Of a DNA stretch of 64,000 nucleotides, positions 26,862 to 40,415 are shown one piece after another. A program made the translations under genes and the position numbers. Source of the DNA: Neocallimastix lanati (nom. inval.) (lineage: Eukaryota > Neocallimastigomycota > Neocallimastigomycetes > Neocallimastigales > Neocallimastigaceae); contig JACVTC010000018.1 of assembly GCA_016946835.1 (NCBI GenBank), forward strand, positions 396,501-460,500. Reading direction: 5' to 3'. The notes under the pieces are model-generated. The model saw only the letters and a program-made list of their open reading frames with translations. It searched no databases and had not been told where the DNA came from. Numbering within the stretch: position 1 is the first letter of the stretch; every line of letters begins with the position of its first letter.

Positions 26862-27788
26862 TTACGAATATGGTGGTGCAGCTACATCACATTTTCCATT
26901 TTTACAGTCTAGTTCTACTATACTTTCACTATCCCAGGTAGGAGAGCTTCCGGTGGTCTTTGGACAGGTATCACCTTTTTCAATGAGTTTATTCTTTCCG
27001 GCTTGGCTTTCGTTGACATAGACATACAATAAGTTATTTTTATCTAGAAATTCACATAAGAAAAAAAAAAAATATACATATATATATGTATTGTTTAATG
27101 TGGCGTTAAAATCAGTATTTCAATAGTAAAGGAGAGAAAATTATATAAACATAAAAGGGTATATATTAGAATAAATTATTATAAATTAGTTAATTTTATA
27201 TAGTATAGGTAAATTGGTTAAAAAAAAAAAAAATAAAGTTACTAAAAACAATAATAATACTAAAATAATAAAATTTCATTTTCCAACTATAAATAAAATG
27301 AATAAAATATAGATTAGAGGGAGAGAGAAACTTACAGGTATTGTTAAAGGTAATTATCTTATCAGTTATAGTAATGAGAGCATATTGACTGTCGGCGAGA
27401 CCAAAGATATCCAAATCTGTACTCTTTGGAATGGCATAGTTTCCTGAATTGTTACTGTTCAATTCGATGGCTTCTGTGGTTGCCCCGGAGCTTTTTTGAC
27501 AGAAGAAGAATTTATTATTGCTACTGTTAAAGATAATATCTCCAACGGCAGAACAGGTCGTGGCCGTGGTTTTTATACGATCTCCTAGTAAGGAACAATT
27601 GATGGCACTTGCCTCCTCACGACAGTAGTAACCGCGGGTGCTATCCACGATAAAGTAACCGATACTGAAGTTCTCGGTACAGGTCATTTGATCATTTTTA
27701 TTTCTGATACATTGGTAGAGGGTACCGACACCATCTTCAAGGACAGAATAATTATTTTGTTTATCAATGAGATAATAGGTTTCCTCAC
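26862..27788 (-). other. G2 C-terminal module encoded by the last two exons
   Basis: The exon at 27788-27336 joins at a split Cys codon (T|GT) to encode C-E-E-T-Y-Y-L-I-D, then G-Y-F and Cys pairs, then G-N-Y and I-I-T-F. A 292-nt intron follows. The last exon gives L-I-E-K-G-D-T-C-P-K and ends C-K-N-G-K-C-D-V-A-A-P-P-Y-S. G3 and G4 encode the same domain without that last intron (G-N-Y-L-I, K-I-I-T-I, L-L-E-K-G-D-T-C-P-K). The GVGTLYQC segment corresponds to GALFYC in G3 and G4. Confidence 0.8.
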
Positions 27789-30700
27789 CTATTTTTATTT
27801 TTTAGGTAAAATTGAGAAGTAAAATAATAGTATAAATATTTTATTAGAAATTTGATTTTTATCGATTCATATATTTACTAATTATTATTATATATCAACT
27901 ACTACTACTATTATTATTTTATTATTTTTTTTTATATTTTCTATTATTATTATATATTCACTATTATTAATACTATTATTATTTCTATTATTATTATATA
28001 TTCACTATTATTATTATTATTATTATTATCCATTATTATTATTATTATTATTATATGTTCATTATTATTATTATTATTATCATTATATATTCACTATTAT
28101 TATTGTTCAATATTATTATTAATACTATTATTATTTTTATTATTATTATTATTTTATATTCATTATTACTATTATTATTATTATTATTATTATTTTATAT
28201 TCACTAATATAACAATATATTTATTATTATTATTATTATTATTATATATTTCCTACTTTCTTTGTTTTATAATTATTAATTTTACTTATTATTATTCTTT
28301 TTATTTATTATTCTTATTTTTTTTTATTACTTTATTATTTTTTATTACTATATTTTTTTTTCTTTCACAAAAAAAATTTATATATATATATAATACTTAC
28401 AGTTCGATCCGTCACGAACGCTACATTCAATCTTGACATCGGCGGCACTGCTACTCTCCTCCTCATCGCTGACTTCCTCGACCTTCACGTTACGAAGGGA
28501 ATCTGGAAGAGTTTCGGCGGTGGTATCGGCCTTCAAACAGACACCATCGACGTTACACATGACCTCTGTTTCCGTTTCATTATCACAAGGTGATGAAGAC
28601 TTGGCTGTAGCGGCCATGGTGGTTTTACTGACACAGTAGTTTGAAGAGGAATTTTCCAAATTTAATTTGATGGCTGAGGCGCTCACCGAAAGCATACCGC
28701 TATAGCTAATCTTCGTCACATAACCCTTGTAGGCACTTCCAGTTTGATAGGCGACCATATAGCTACCACTATCACTGAAGGAGACCATAATACCATTGGC
28801 AAGACAAACCTTCACGACCTCGTCGTCCATGACTAATTTACCGATGTTACCTTCTGTACAGGTAACCGAAGCTTCTGGAGCGGGTTTCGCTTGGCATTTG
28901 GTCTTCGTACATTCAATGTATTTGTTGGTGGTCGTGTCTCCGGCATTGACAAAGTAACCCACTTCATCTTTAATTTCACATTCTTGAGATGTTCCATCAC
29001 AAAAGAATAAGCTATTCTTATTATCAATGTAGTAACCTGCGGTGTTATCAAAACTACAATTAGTGATGGTGCTATCCGTACATTTAATTAACTTTACCCC
29101 GATAGGATTGGCATAATAGCCTGCGGCTGGAGTGATGACTTTGCATTTTCCATTGCTACATTCGACCATCTTAGCTTCTACTGTGCTTGCTTCTCCTAAA
29201 TCACCTGTTTCATCTATGACCAAATTATTTTTAATGAAGTAGTAGCCATCATCAGGCTTTGGAATAGCCACAATACCAACGCCTAATTTGTAGAGCTTCA
29301 AATCGGTGTCGGTGCCAAAGAAATATTTATTATCTTTATTACCATAGCCGTAAGTATCAGTACTTGCTTTGGTTTTATAGCCAATTGTAAGATCCGCTTT
29401 TTTAAGTTTTCCAACGGTTCCTGAACTAGCAGTTTCTTCAGTGACAATGGTCGTATCCGATGTTTTATCTACCCAAGTATCCGAACCTACATTACTGTAG
29501 ATGGAGGTGCCCACCAAGATATAACCCTGGGTCTTCTTACAGATGCCATTATAACAGTCAAAGAGGACGGTGGAAGCGTCGTTGGTGAGGGCTTCATAAT
29601 AAATGTACGTGTTACTGCTGCCAATCTGTTTAAATCCATATACATCATTCATCGCTTTATTCAATGCATAAATATGATTATTTTTATCGTATTTGTAGAG
29701 CTTGTATTCCATTCCGATTTGAAGGATGAAGCTATCTTGGGCGACGACAGCGCCATCTTCAGTAACAGGAGGATCAATGGCAATGGCCGAGGTGGGGGTC
29801 AACTCGAGATAGGTCAAGCCATCAGACTTCACCCTTCCATAGTAGCTATTGATTCCCTCCTGAACGAAGGTCATATAGTTTGGCGTCTTTTGAGAGGAGG
29901 GTGGCAAAAGAACCGTGTTCGATTCGCCGAAACAAATCTTTCTTCCGGTACCCAGTTTTCCCTCATCCCCGGCGGCACAAGCCTTCGGGGAGACGAGATG
30001 ACAATCGTCACGAATCCATCCATTACACTGAATGGTGCTACCGTCTTGGAGGGTGGCATAACCCTTCACTCGGACACACCTTTGTTGGGTAATGGCAGGG
30101 GTGTCGTCTCCATTCAAATTATCCGAAGTGGCATAGGTACATTGATAGGCAACAAGATCGTCTAGAAGGTTAGGAAAACTAGTGTTTCCTTCTCTAACCC
30201 TATCTCCTTCGAACCCAAAAAGGTAGACTTTTTGACCTTCCACATTCGAAGTTTGAGGTAAAATGGTTTCAACGTTGTTTTTTCTTGCAGTGGTGAGGTT
30301 ATCCTCAAGAAGAATGACACTGCCATCATTCGCAATTCTAATCGAAATTTCTTTTTCACTTCTATCCTGTGGGAAATCAGTGGCACTGGCCAACTTTACA
30401 GTTTGATAGAGAGGGGCAGCATTCGAGGTCTCGATGGCGACCTCTCCGGAACCGCTACAACCGACCGCGACACACATCATGACCTTACCCTCGACTACCT
30501 TCAGCTTACCGACCGTACTGCCGTAGCTGTCTGTGTCAGCGACCAGGGAACACTTGGAGGAGGAGCCTTCACATTTAATCAATTTCTTTCCTGTGGTACC
30601 TGCGCCATTAATGAAATAACCATGAAGATTTTCGTTTTCCTGGAAACAACCATTAGGAGTACAGGTGATGACGACTTGTTGGTCAGCTTCTTTAGCGAGA

Positions 30701-31227
30701 TAGTGTTTAGGGGCATAGGTAGTGGCGTCATGGCTGATGGATTGACAGGTACTTGTGGTTTCACAGTAAATAATCTTTGAGGGATTGACGGCATCTATAT
30801 AGTACGCCTTGGTTGCGGATGCTTCTAAGGTACATCCAGTTGAAGTACATTTAATCAATTGTTTGTCGGACTTGTTGAGGTTGTCATTGTTGAGATAGTA
30901 ACCTTCCTTGGCATTTTGAGCGACGCATGTGGAGGCAGTGCAACTCAAGAGGGCATTATATGTACCATCTATTTGTGAACGATTGATTTGATAACCAACA
31001 TTTTGACTAAGGAAATCTATAAAAAAAAAAAAAAAAATTAGTATTAATATTAAGAGTTGTGAACTATTATCAGGTAAATAAATATAGAGATAAATGAAAT
31101 AATCCTCTTTCGTGGTAACAATTTCCAAATACTTTTAAAAAGGTATCTATGTTTTTTGAAATAATTTTTTTTTTTTTTTTTTTTTTTTTTCATAAATATC
31201 TATTATCTCTTAATTTTATGTGATCTC

Positions 31228-31289
<62 letters not shown>

Positions 31290-34200
31290 AATATATCTTT
31301 TTATTTTTATTTTTTTCTATCTCTTCATATATTTATTCACTTCATTTATTTTATTTCATCATTCAATTATTATTTAATTATTTCATTATTTATTACTATT
31401 TCATAAATTATTATTATTTATTATTTATTATTTATTATTTAATTATTTATTATTATTTATTATTATTTCATTATATCATTATTATTTCATTAATTATTAT
31501 TATTACATTATTTATTATTATTTGTTATTTATTATTATTTGTTATTTATTATTTATTATTTAATTATTTATTATTATTTATTATTATTTCATTATTTCAT
31601 TATTATTTCATTATTATTTAATAATTTAATTATTATTTATTATTATTTTGTTTTGAATATTTAATTATCTATTGATTATTATTTCATTATTTATTATTAT
31701 TTCATTATTTCATTATTATTTCATTAATTATTATTATTACATTATTTATTATTATTTGTTATTTATTATTATTTGTTATTTATTATTTATTATTTAATTA
31801 TTTATTATTATTTATTATTATTTCATTATTTATTATTATTTCATTATTTATTATTATTTCATTATTTATTATTATTTCATTATTTATTATTATTTGTTAT
31901 TTATTATTATTTGTTATTTATTATTATTTGTTATTTATTATTTATTATTTAATTATTTATTATTATTTATTATTATTTCATTATTTCATTATTATTTCAT
32001 TATTCGATTATTAATTATTCAATTATTTAATATTATTTAATATTATTTAATTATTTCATTATTATTTAATTAATTCATTATTTCATTATTATTTTGTTTT
32101 GAGTATTTATTTATTTAATTATTTCATTATTTCATTATTTTATTATTTATTATTTAATTATTATTATCTATTAATTATTATTTCATTATTTAATTATTAT
32201 TATCTATTATTATTTCATTATTTATTATCTATTAATTATTATTTCATTATTTTAATATTTTTTTTCTTTTCTTCATTTTTATCTTCTTCTATTTTATTTT
32301 CTGTGGATATAAAATTAAAAAATTTTTTCTAATTTTTTTTATTATTTTTTTTTCATTCTTTCTACATTTTGTAGCTATTCTTTCATTGTATACATTATTG
32401 TATACATATTTTATTCATTAATTCTTAATCAATTTAAAATTTGAAAAAATTTTATTTTTAACTAAATAATTAAATAATTGAATAATTAAATAATTGAATA
32501 ATTAAATAATTGAATAATTAAATAATTAAATAATTAAATAATTAAATAATTAAATAATTAAATAATTGAATAATTCTTTTCCTTTTTCCATTTTATAAAA
32601 AAAAAGATCTTTTAATTCATTAGTAATTAGTAATTTTTTTTTCTATAAATATTTATCTATATCTATTTAATACTATTAATAAATAAATATTAAAAATAAA
32701 CAATATTTCATTAACTCTCTTTCTCTTTTTATAAACATTCATACTATATATATTCTTTTTTTAAAAAAATTATATTTCTCTATTGATAAAACATAAATAA
32801 TTTTTCATTCTAATAAAAGTTATATTGGAACATGGCTAAGAGAGCCATTGAAATTGATTTTTTTAAATAAAAATTATAAATTATTCCATCCACCACTACC
32901 ATCATTCATTTCCATAATAATACTTTTATATACTTCATTAAATAATAATAAACCTACCTTTTTCATTAGAGACTAAGGCTGTTGAGGCTGTCAAGGAAAG
33001 ATAAACATATTGAAAAGCTGCAATACCATAGTATATGTTTGGTTTTTGGGTATAAAAAACGACATTTCCTTTTGCACTTAGTGAAACATCAGTGTCATCG
33101 GAGGTAAAACAAACTTTATTAGTACTACCTATAATTCCTATGGCATCTAAAGCATGTGTACATGCTGTTGTAGAAGTAACCGTTCCACATTTATCTCCTT
33201 TCCAACCACTACAATAGATAGTGTTTTTTGAAAAACCTTTCACTAATTTACAATTATCTAGTACGGTTGAACTTGAAAAATGACATATATATGACATAGT
33301 TGCAGCTGCAGCAGTATTATCGGTGTCATAGTCATCTTTGAAGTAAGCTGGATAATCTCCTCCTGCTTCATTTATAGTTCCAAAAACAGTAGCCAATGTT
33401 AATGTACCACAATTAGCATCGCTACGTACTTTAATTTTTAAATTTGCACCTTCAGTACTGGTACAGTATTTGCCATCAGCAGTGCCTTGACAATTCGCTC
33501 CACACTCTGGAAGTTTAGCGTCCTCGAGAAGGAAGACACGACCTTCCGCTGCCTTGACCGTGATGGTCTTCTGAGAAGAAGTTCCCGGGAAGTCACTGGC
33601 GTTCGCCAAGGTTAAGGTTTCGTAAAAACTATCGTACGATCCATCGTTTTTCATAATTTCCTTCTCAAGAGATCCATTTGAAGTACATAATGCAAAAATG
33701 AACTTGCTTGGGTCATCATTGTCAGGGTAGAGGACGACTTCTCCGACCTTCGAACAGGTCGTCGCGATCGACGTCTCCGCCTTACAGGTGGTGCCGTTGC
33801 AGGAAAGCACCGCAGGATTGCCATCGACTTTGGAGATGTAGTAACCTTTGAAGGGCTTATCGACTACTGTACAGCCAGAATCGTCACATTTAATCAGCTT
33901 GCTGATGGTACTGTCGCCTTTCAAGTAGTAGACGGGCTTACCGGAATCACCGCCATGAGTAACCTCACTACAATTTATTTTTCCTCCAACCGTTCTACAA
34001 TGAATAATATTGGCGGTGGTGGTGGAAATATAAGAGCCCTCATTCGCCGTAGGGTTTTCACAGGTGTAAGAGAGTCCATCTGCTGCTGCGGTACACACTA
34101 TCAATTTGCTAGGATTTCCTGAATCTAAATGGGTTCCTACATCCTCAGATACAACTGCTGCTTCGTCACAAGAATCTTCATCACATTTAATGAGTGGTAG

Positions 34201-37200
34201 TTTGGTGGCGGCATCTTTATTTACTCCATTATTTACATAGTATTCACCAGTAGCAGCATCTCTCAACGCACAGGTCGATCCGTTACACTCGATAATTGCA
34301 TTCGTTGTGTCGGTTGCAGCCGCATTCAAATAAAAACCGGCCGTTTTAGCGGTCGTGGAACAAGAACTAACTGCAACATCTGTACATGTAATCAATTCAC
34401 TGGCTTTGGTGAGATAATAGGAATTGGCTGTTGGCGTTTTCGGCTCGAATGTATTAGGGTCAGCATCCCCTTTATTTATGAGAAGGTAGTGCGCATCACC
34501 TACAGAATAAAAGAAACCCAGATCCGTTACTTGTTCACAGACCATGCTACTATTGCATTTGTACAGGAAATTTGAGCTTGCGCTACCGAAGTCTACATTT
34601 GCAGTATTAGCAGTGGCTAATACGTAGTTATCTCCAGAAATGGTTACTTTATTTGTCAATAAAGCATCTGTTTGCTCTGTACAAGAAACGGCTCTTTTTC
34701 TCCTGCCACCAGCTTCAGCAGATAGGTAAATTTTTCCATCAGTGGAGATACAATATTCAGTAGCTGAAATTGGATCACCATCAGCTCCTGTACAATCTGA
34801 TGCATCACAATACTGTAAACCTTGATTTTTTTTTTTATTTAAAAAAAAAAAATAGTTATAAACAAAAAAAGTTAGTAAAGAGAGAGATATTTTATAAGGT
34901 ATTAAAAAATAAAAAATAATTTTTTTTTTTTTTTTTTTTTTTGAATAATTTCTATTTTTTAAAATTGAAAAATAAAAAAAATAAAAAAATAAAATAAAAT
35001 AAGAATATATCAAAAGTGAAACTTAAAAAAAAAAATAATAAAAGTCCTAGAAATACTTTTTTTAAAAATAAAAAATAAGAAATAAAAATTAAAAAATTAA
35101 AAAAAAAATAAAAAATAAAAAATAAAAAATAAAAGTAAAAATGTAAATATAAAATATAAAAAATAAAAAAATAAAAAAATAAAAAAAATAGAAAATAAAA
35201 AATAAAGAAATAAAAAAAAATAAAAAAATAAAAAAATAATTAAATAATAATTAAATAAAAAAAATTATAACTCTTATATAAATAAAATAAATAAAAATAA
35301 AAAATAAAAAATAAAAATAAAAGTGAAAAAAAAAAATAAAAAAAAAAAAATAAAAGTGAAAAAAAAAATAAAAGTGAAAAAAAATAAAAAATAAAAAAAT
35401 AAAAAAATAAAAAAATAAAAAAAATAAAAAAATAAAAAATATAAAAATAAAAAATAAATAATAAAAAATAAATAATAAAAAATAAAATAAAATAAATAAA
35501 AAAAAAATAAAATAAAATAAATAAAAATAAAAAATAAAAAATAAAAAATAAAAAAATAAAAAATAAATAAAATAAAATAAAATAAAATAAATAAAAATAA
35601 AAAAAAAATAAAAAATAAAAAATAAAATATTAAAAAAAAAAAATAGAAAATAAAAAATAAAGAAATAAAAAAAAATAAAATAATAATTAAATAATAATTA
35701 AATAAAAAAAATTATAACTCTTATATAAATAAAATAATAAAAATAAAAAATAAAAATAAAAGTGAAAAAAAAAATAAAAAAAAAAAAAATAAAAATAAAA
35801 AATAAAAAAAAAATAAAAAAAAAGAGAAAAATTTTATAAAGAAAAAGGGTATGGTTTACCTTTTGAACCGACACATCCATCAGTGGTACAGGTAATGATG
35901 ACATCCCCAGTATTATCAAAAAAGGTATATTTGGAAGAAACGGTGTAAGATTTATTTGTACAATCTACACCTATTTTACATTCTATAATTTTTTTATTGG
36001 CCGGGTCACTTCCATCAATATAATAGGTATCTGCTGTATTATAGCCAGCAGCTTCAGCAAACGCAGAACCACTATAAGAAATTATTTTTTTAGCATCTGA
36101 ACCAGAAATATAGCCAACACCAATGTCAGTATTTCCAGGGACGGCAGTACAGACACCCGCATCGGTACAACTGATTAAGCTTTTCTTATCGTTTTGAAAG
36201 TCAACATAGTATCCTGCATTACCTTCTAATGTTTTGAAGGTATTGTCATCACTAGTAAGTAAAGCATCGGTTTTTGATGTTTTCGCAGCATTAATATAGA
36301 CATCACTTGTAGTTTTTGCTTTGGAAGTGCATTCATTTGCTGAGGTACAAACAATAACATTTGGATAATTAGGTGATGAAAATGAACCACTGTCTATATA
36401 GGCTCCTGTGGTCGAGGCCTCCACGAAGGCACATCCTGTGGCCGTACACTTGATCAATTTTCCAGTTTGATGAAGATAGTAGTTACCATTTGCAGGAGAC
36501 TCAATTTTAGTGCAAGTACCGGTAGCACATTTGAAAAGGGCATTTGTTAAAGCATCACTAACGCCAGGATTGATATAAATACCATCATCACCAGGATTAG
36601 CAACTCCCGGATTTGTACAAACACCATTTTTACATTTAATAAATTTATTATAGTCTGAGTCTTTCGTGGATTCGTCCAAGTATACTCCATCCTCAGGATG
36701 ATTAATAATAGTACATTCCGTTGTACTGGGACATATGATTAATCTATAATAATTTTCTCCATCATTACTGTTTAAATCGAAATAAGTACTTCCAGCGTCA
36801 GGTGTTTCAGTCGTTGCTGTTCCACTAGTTACGGTAACCAAGGCAGTGGTGATCTTTCCATCGTTTTTTGGATTAATATGAATACCATTACTGGCTAATC
36901 TACATCTTCCATTATCCCCAAAAGTTGAGGTGTCGCCCTTTGGACAGATAAACAATTTTCCACCGACTATTACCGTTTCATCATTCTTTATTTGTTTCAA
37001 CTGACTGCTTTCATATTTATAAATGACAAAACTTCCCTCTGTAAGTGACGATACTGCTTCGTCATTTTTATATTCACAAGAAGTAGCAACACATAAATAA
37101 ACATAATACTTATCAGCTTCCAATGTAGCAGGATCTTTGGAGCATGAATTACTTACACCAGAAGTTGATTTAAATATGACAGTTTTATCTTTATTTATAC

Positions 37201-37583
37201 AATATTTTCCATTATCGATAGGATTACCACTTTCATCTAGACAAGCAGCTGCTCCACTTTCAGGACTATTAGAATTTAATGCATTTCCACAAAAGGGTAG
37301 TGCTAATTTCGAATTTATAATATATAAAAATAATCTTATTAATAAATAATATTTTTTATTTATTTAAAAAATAATTGATAAATAAATTATGATTATTAAA
37401 ACAATTATTTTTATTTTTTAAAACCATTACCTGGTAGTTCTCCTGTTGCTTTAACATTATGATGACTCAGAATAGCAAGTAAAGTAATCAACGTCGTTGA
37501 AAACCTATCATAATACAATGTAATTAAAAAAAAAGGTTTAGTATTTACTATTATTACGATAAATAAAATAAAAATAAAAACAT
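26862..37583 (-). CDS. G2: secreted scaffoldin-like repeat protein without anchor, seven exons
   Basis: Exons, in order of transcription: 37583-37558, 37504-37431, 37302-35860, 34820-32958, 31016-28401, 27788-27336, 27043-26862. Their sum is 6,657 nt, giving 2,218 residues plus a TAA stop at 26862-26864. The N-terminus is a hydrophobic signal segment (…L-I-T-L-L-A-I-L-S…) followed by a mature start L-P-F-C-G, matched by L-P-V-C-G in G3. The body alternates G-Y-Y/L-I-K-C-x4-C units with FPG-type units, such as F-P-G…V-F-L-L-E-D at about 33,520-33,595. An acidic linker (D-E-E-E) precedes a C-terminal domain of about 200 residues shared with G3 and G4. There is no GPI tail and no fungal dockerin. 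All introns after the first are phase 1. The first exon, with a 53-nt intron carrying a TACTAA branch-like site, is tentative. The scaffoldin role is inferred. Confidence 0.8.
27890..28260. repeat. ATT-rich minisatellite in G2 intron 5
   Basis: Tracts of (ATT)n are separated by a repeated TATATTCACTATTATT-like spacer, with variants around 27952, 28000, 28085 and 28196. The array lies wholly inside the 612-nt intron between the exons ending at 28401 and starting at 27788. Confidence 0.8.
31154..32580. repeat. TTA/TTATTTCA satellites filling G2 intron 4
   Basis: The 1,941-nt intron (32957-31017) holds a T-run at about 31167-31190, a (TTA)n microsatellite at about 31229-31288, and ATTATTTCATT/TTATTATTTGTTA minisatellites at 31380-32250. 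These include a near-identical segment of about 130 bp repeated with an offset of about 234 bp (around 31471-31600 and 31705-31835). A 9/18-bp AATAATTGA/AATAATTAA array lies at about 32461-32575. Open frames here reflect the repeats and not genes. Confidence 0.85.
35041..35830. repeat. A-rich satellite in G2 intron 3 with a duplicated segment of about 150 bp
   Basis: Most of the 1,039-nt intron (35859-34821) is AAAAATAA-type repeat on the + strand. A longer segment containing ATTATAACTCTTATATAAAT occurs twice, at about 35185-35350 and 35640-35800, with an offset of about 450 bp. In the transcript this is U-rich. Confidence 0.8.
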
Positions 37584-37926
37584 ATGTTCAAAAAGAATGA
37601 ATTTATTTTTTTTTTATTTTTAAAAAATATTATTTTTGATAGTTTCTTCTAATTTATTTATTCATAAATAATTATTTTAACTACATTCTTTTTCATCATC
37701 TTCTATTTAATCTAAAAATATAATTTAAGGTATATAATTTATATCATTCCTAATACAAATGAAAAAGTCATATTTTCTTTTTCTTTTTTGAAAAATTCAA
37801 AAAAAATATCATTAAATATTTCATATTCCAAAGAAAACTTTTTTTATTCTTTAAAGAAATTCATTTAAAAACAAAAAATTATTTTTATAAATAGTCTTTT
37901 TCTATTTATTTAAAAATTATGAATTT

Positions 37927-37963
<37 letters not shown>

Positions 37964-38576
37964 AGTAAATTATTATTAATTATTTTTCTTACTTTAATAT
38001 CCTTCGATTAAACATTTTTATGTTTAATTTTAATGATAATGATAGAATTTGTTCAGGTTTATTTGCAATTAAAATATTTATATATATATAAATTTATTTT
38101 TTTTTTTAAAAAAAAGAAATATAAAAAAAAGAAATAAAGGAATGTTTTTATCTATTTCTTATATGATTATATAACAAAGTTTTTATTTTTTTTATTCTTT
38201 TGATTTATTTTTATGATTTTTAATTTCAATTTTTATTAAAAAAAGAAAAAAGAAATTCAAAAATATTTCTTTTTTAATAAAAATCAAAGAAAAGAAAAAA
38301 TCATAAAAAAAAATAAAAAAGAAGCCAAAAGAAATAAAAACAATAAAAAAAAAAAAGAATAAAACGAATAAAGAATTAAAAACTTTTCTATAAAACTTTT
38401 CTTCTTTCAAAGTTTTCTTTTTCTTTTTCAATTATTTATCTTTTATTTAAAAACAGAAATATAAAATTGAAAAAATAAATTCAAAAATGAAATTTTTAGT
38501 TTTTATATTAAAACAGAAATTTAAAATTTATTAAAGGATTCAAATAAAATATAAAAAAAATCTCTTCTAATAGCCA
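37584..38576. other. Upstream region of G2, AT-rich, no gene seen
   Basis: The proposed G2 start codon is at 37583-37581. The DNA upstream is A/T-rich with a poly(A) tract at about 37931-37961 and no recognisable coding frame. No promoter element can be named with confidence. Confidence 0.5.
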
Positions 38577-38896
38577 AAATTATAAATAATAAAAATAATA
38601 AATAATAAAAATAATAAATAATAAATAATAATCAAATAATAATTAATAATAAATAAATAATAAATAATAAATAATAACTAATAAATAATAACTAATAAAT
38701 AATAAATAATAAATAAATAATAATAAATAATAAATAATAACTAATAAATAATAAATAATAAATAAATAATAATAAATAATAAAAAATAAATAATAAATAA
38801 TAAATAATAAATAATAATTGAATAATAAATAATAATTGAATAATAAATAATAAATAATAAATAATAAATAATAAATAATAAATAATAAATAATAAC
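38577..38896. repeat. TAAATAA/AATAACTAATAAAT minisatellite
   Basis: Heptamer-type TAAATAA units are interspersed with AATAACTAATAAATAATAAA blocks that recur near 38670, 38690 and 38728. Two TTGAATAA variants occur near 38818 and 38836. It lies between G2 and G3 and holds no gene. Confidence 0.85.
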
Positions 38897-39884
<988 letters not shown>

Positions 39885-40415
39885 TAAACTAAACTAAAAT
39901 AAAATAAAATAAAATAAAATAAAATAAAATAAAATAAAATAAAATAAAATAAAATAAAATAAAATAAAATAAAATAAAATAAAATAAAATAAAATAAAAT
40001 AAATAGTAGAATATTAAATATAAAGTACAGATTGAATAAAATAAAATAAATTAAAATAAAATAAAATAAAAAAAATAAAATAAAATAAAATAAAATAAAA
40101 TAAAATAAAATAAAATAAAATAAAATAAAATAAAATAAAATAAAATAAAATAAAATAAAATAAAATAAAATAAAATAAAATAAAATAAAATAAAATAAAA
40201 TAAAATAAAATAAAATAAAATAAAATAAAATAAAATAAAATAAAATAAAATAAATACTAGAAATATGAATATTAAGTACAGATTGAATAAAATAAAATAA
40301 AATAAAATAAAATAAAAAAAATAAAATAAATACTAGAAATATGAATATTAAGTAATTAAGTACAGATTGAATAAAATAAAATAAATTAAAATAAAATAAA
40401 AAAAAATAAAGAAAA
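39885..40415. repeat. TAAAA pentamer arrays separated by a recurring spacer
   Basis: Long TAAAA arrays run at about 39890-40000 and 40060-40250. They are separated by three copies of a spacer that contains AGTACAGATTGAATAAAAT and a TAGAA(A/T)AT(G/T)AA segment, near 40005-40045, 40250-40290 and 40330-40380. The combination forms a composite satellite. There is no coding content. Confidence 0.85.

Noticed and set aside
29674-30165. Plus-strand frames opposite G2 exon 5 and similar ones opposite G3 (about 48396-49051)
   Set aside because: They lie opposite well-supported minus-strand exons with conserved repeats and splice sites. Higher local GC makes antisense frames longer by chance.
31220-32332. 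Tyr/Phe/Leu-rich plus-strand frames in G2 intron 4
   Set aside because: They are translations of TTA and TTATTTCA repeats, with no coding features.
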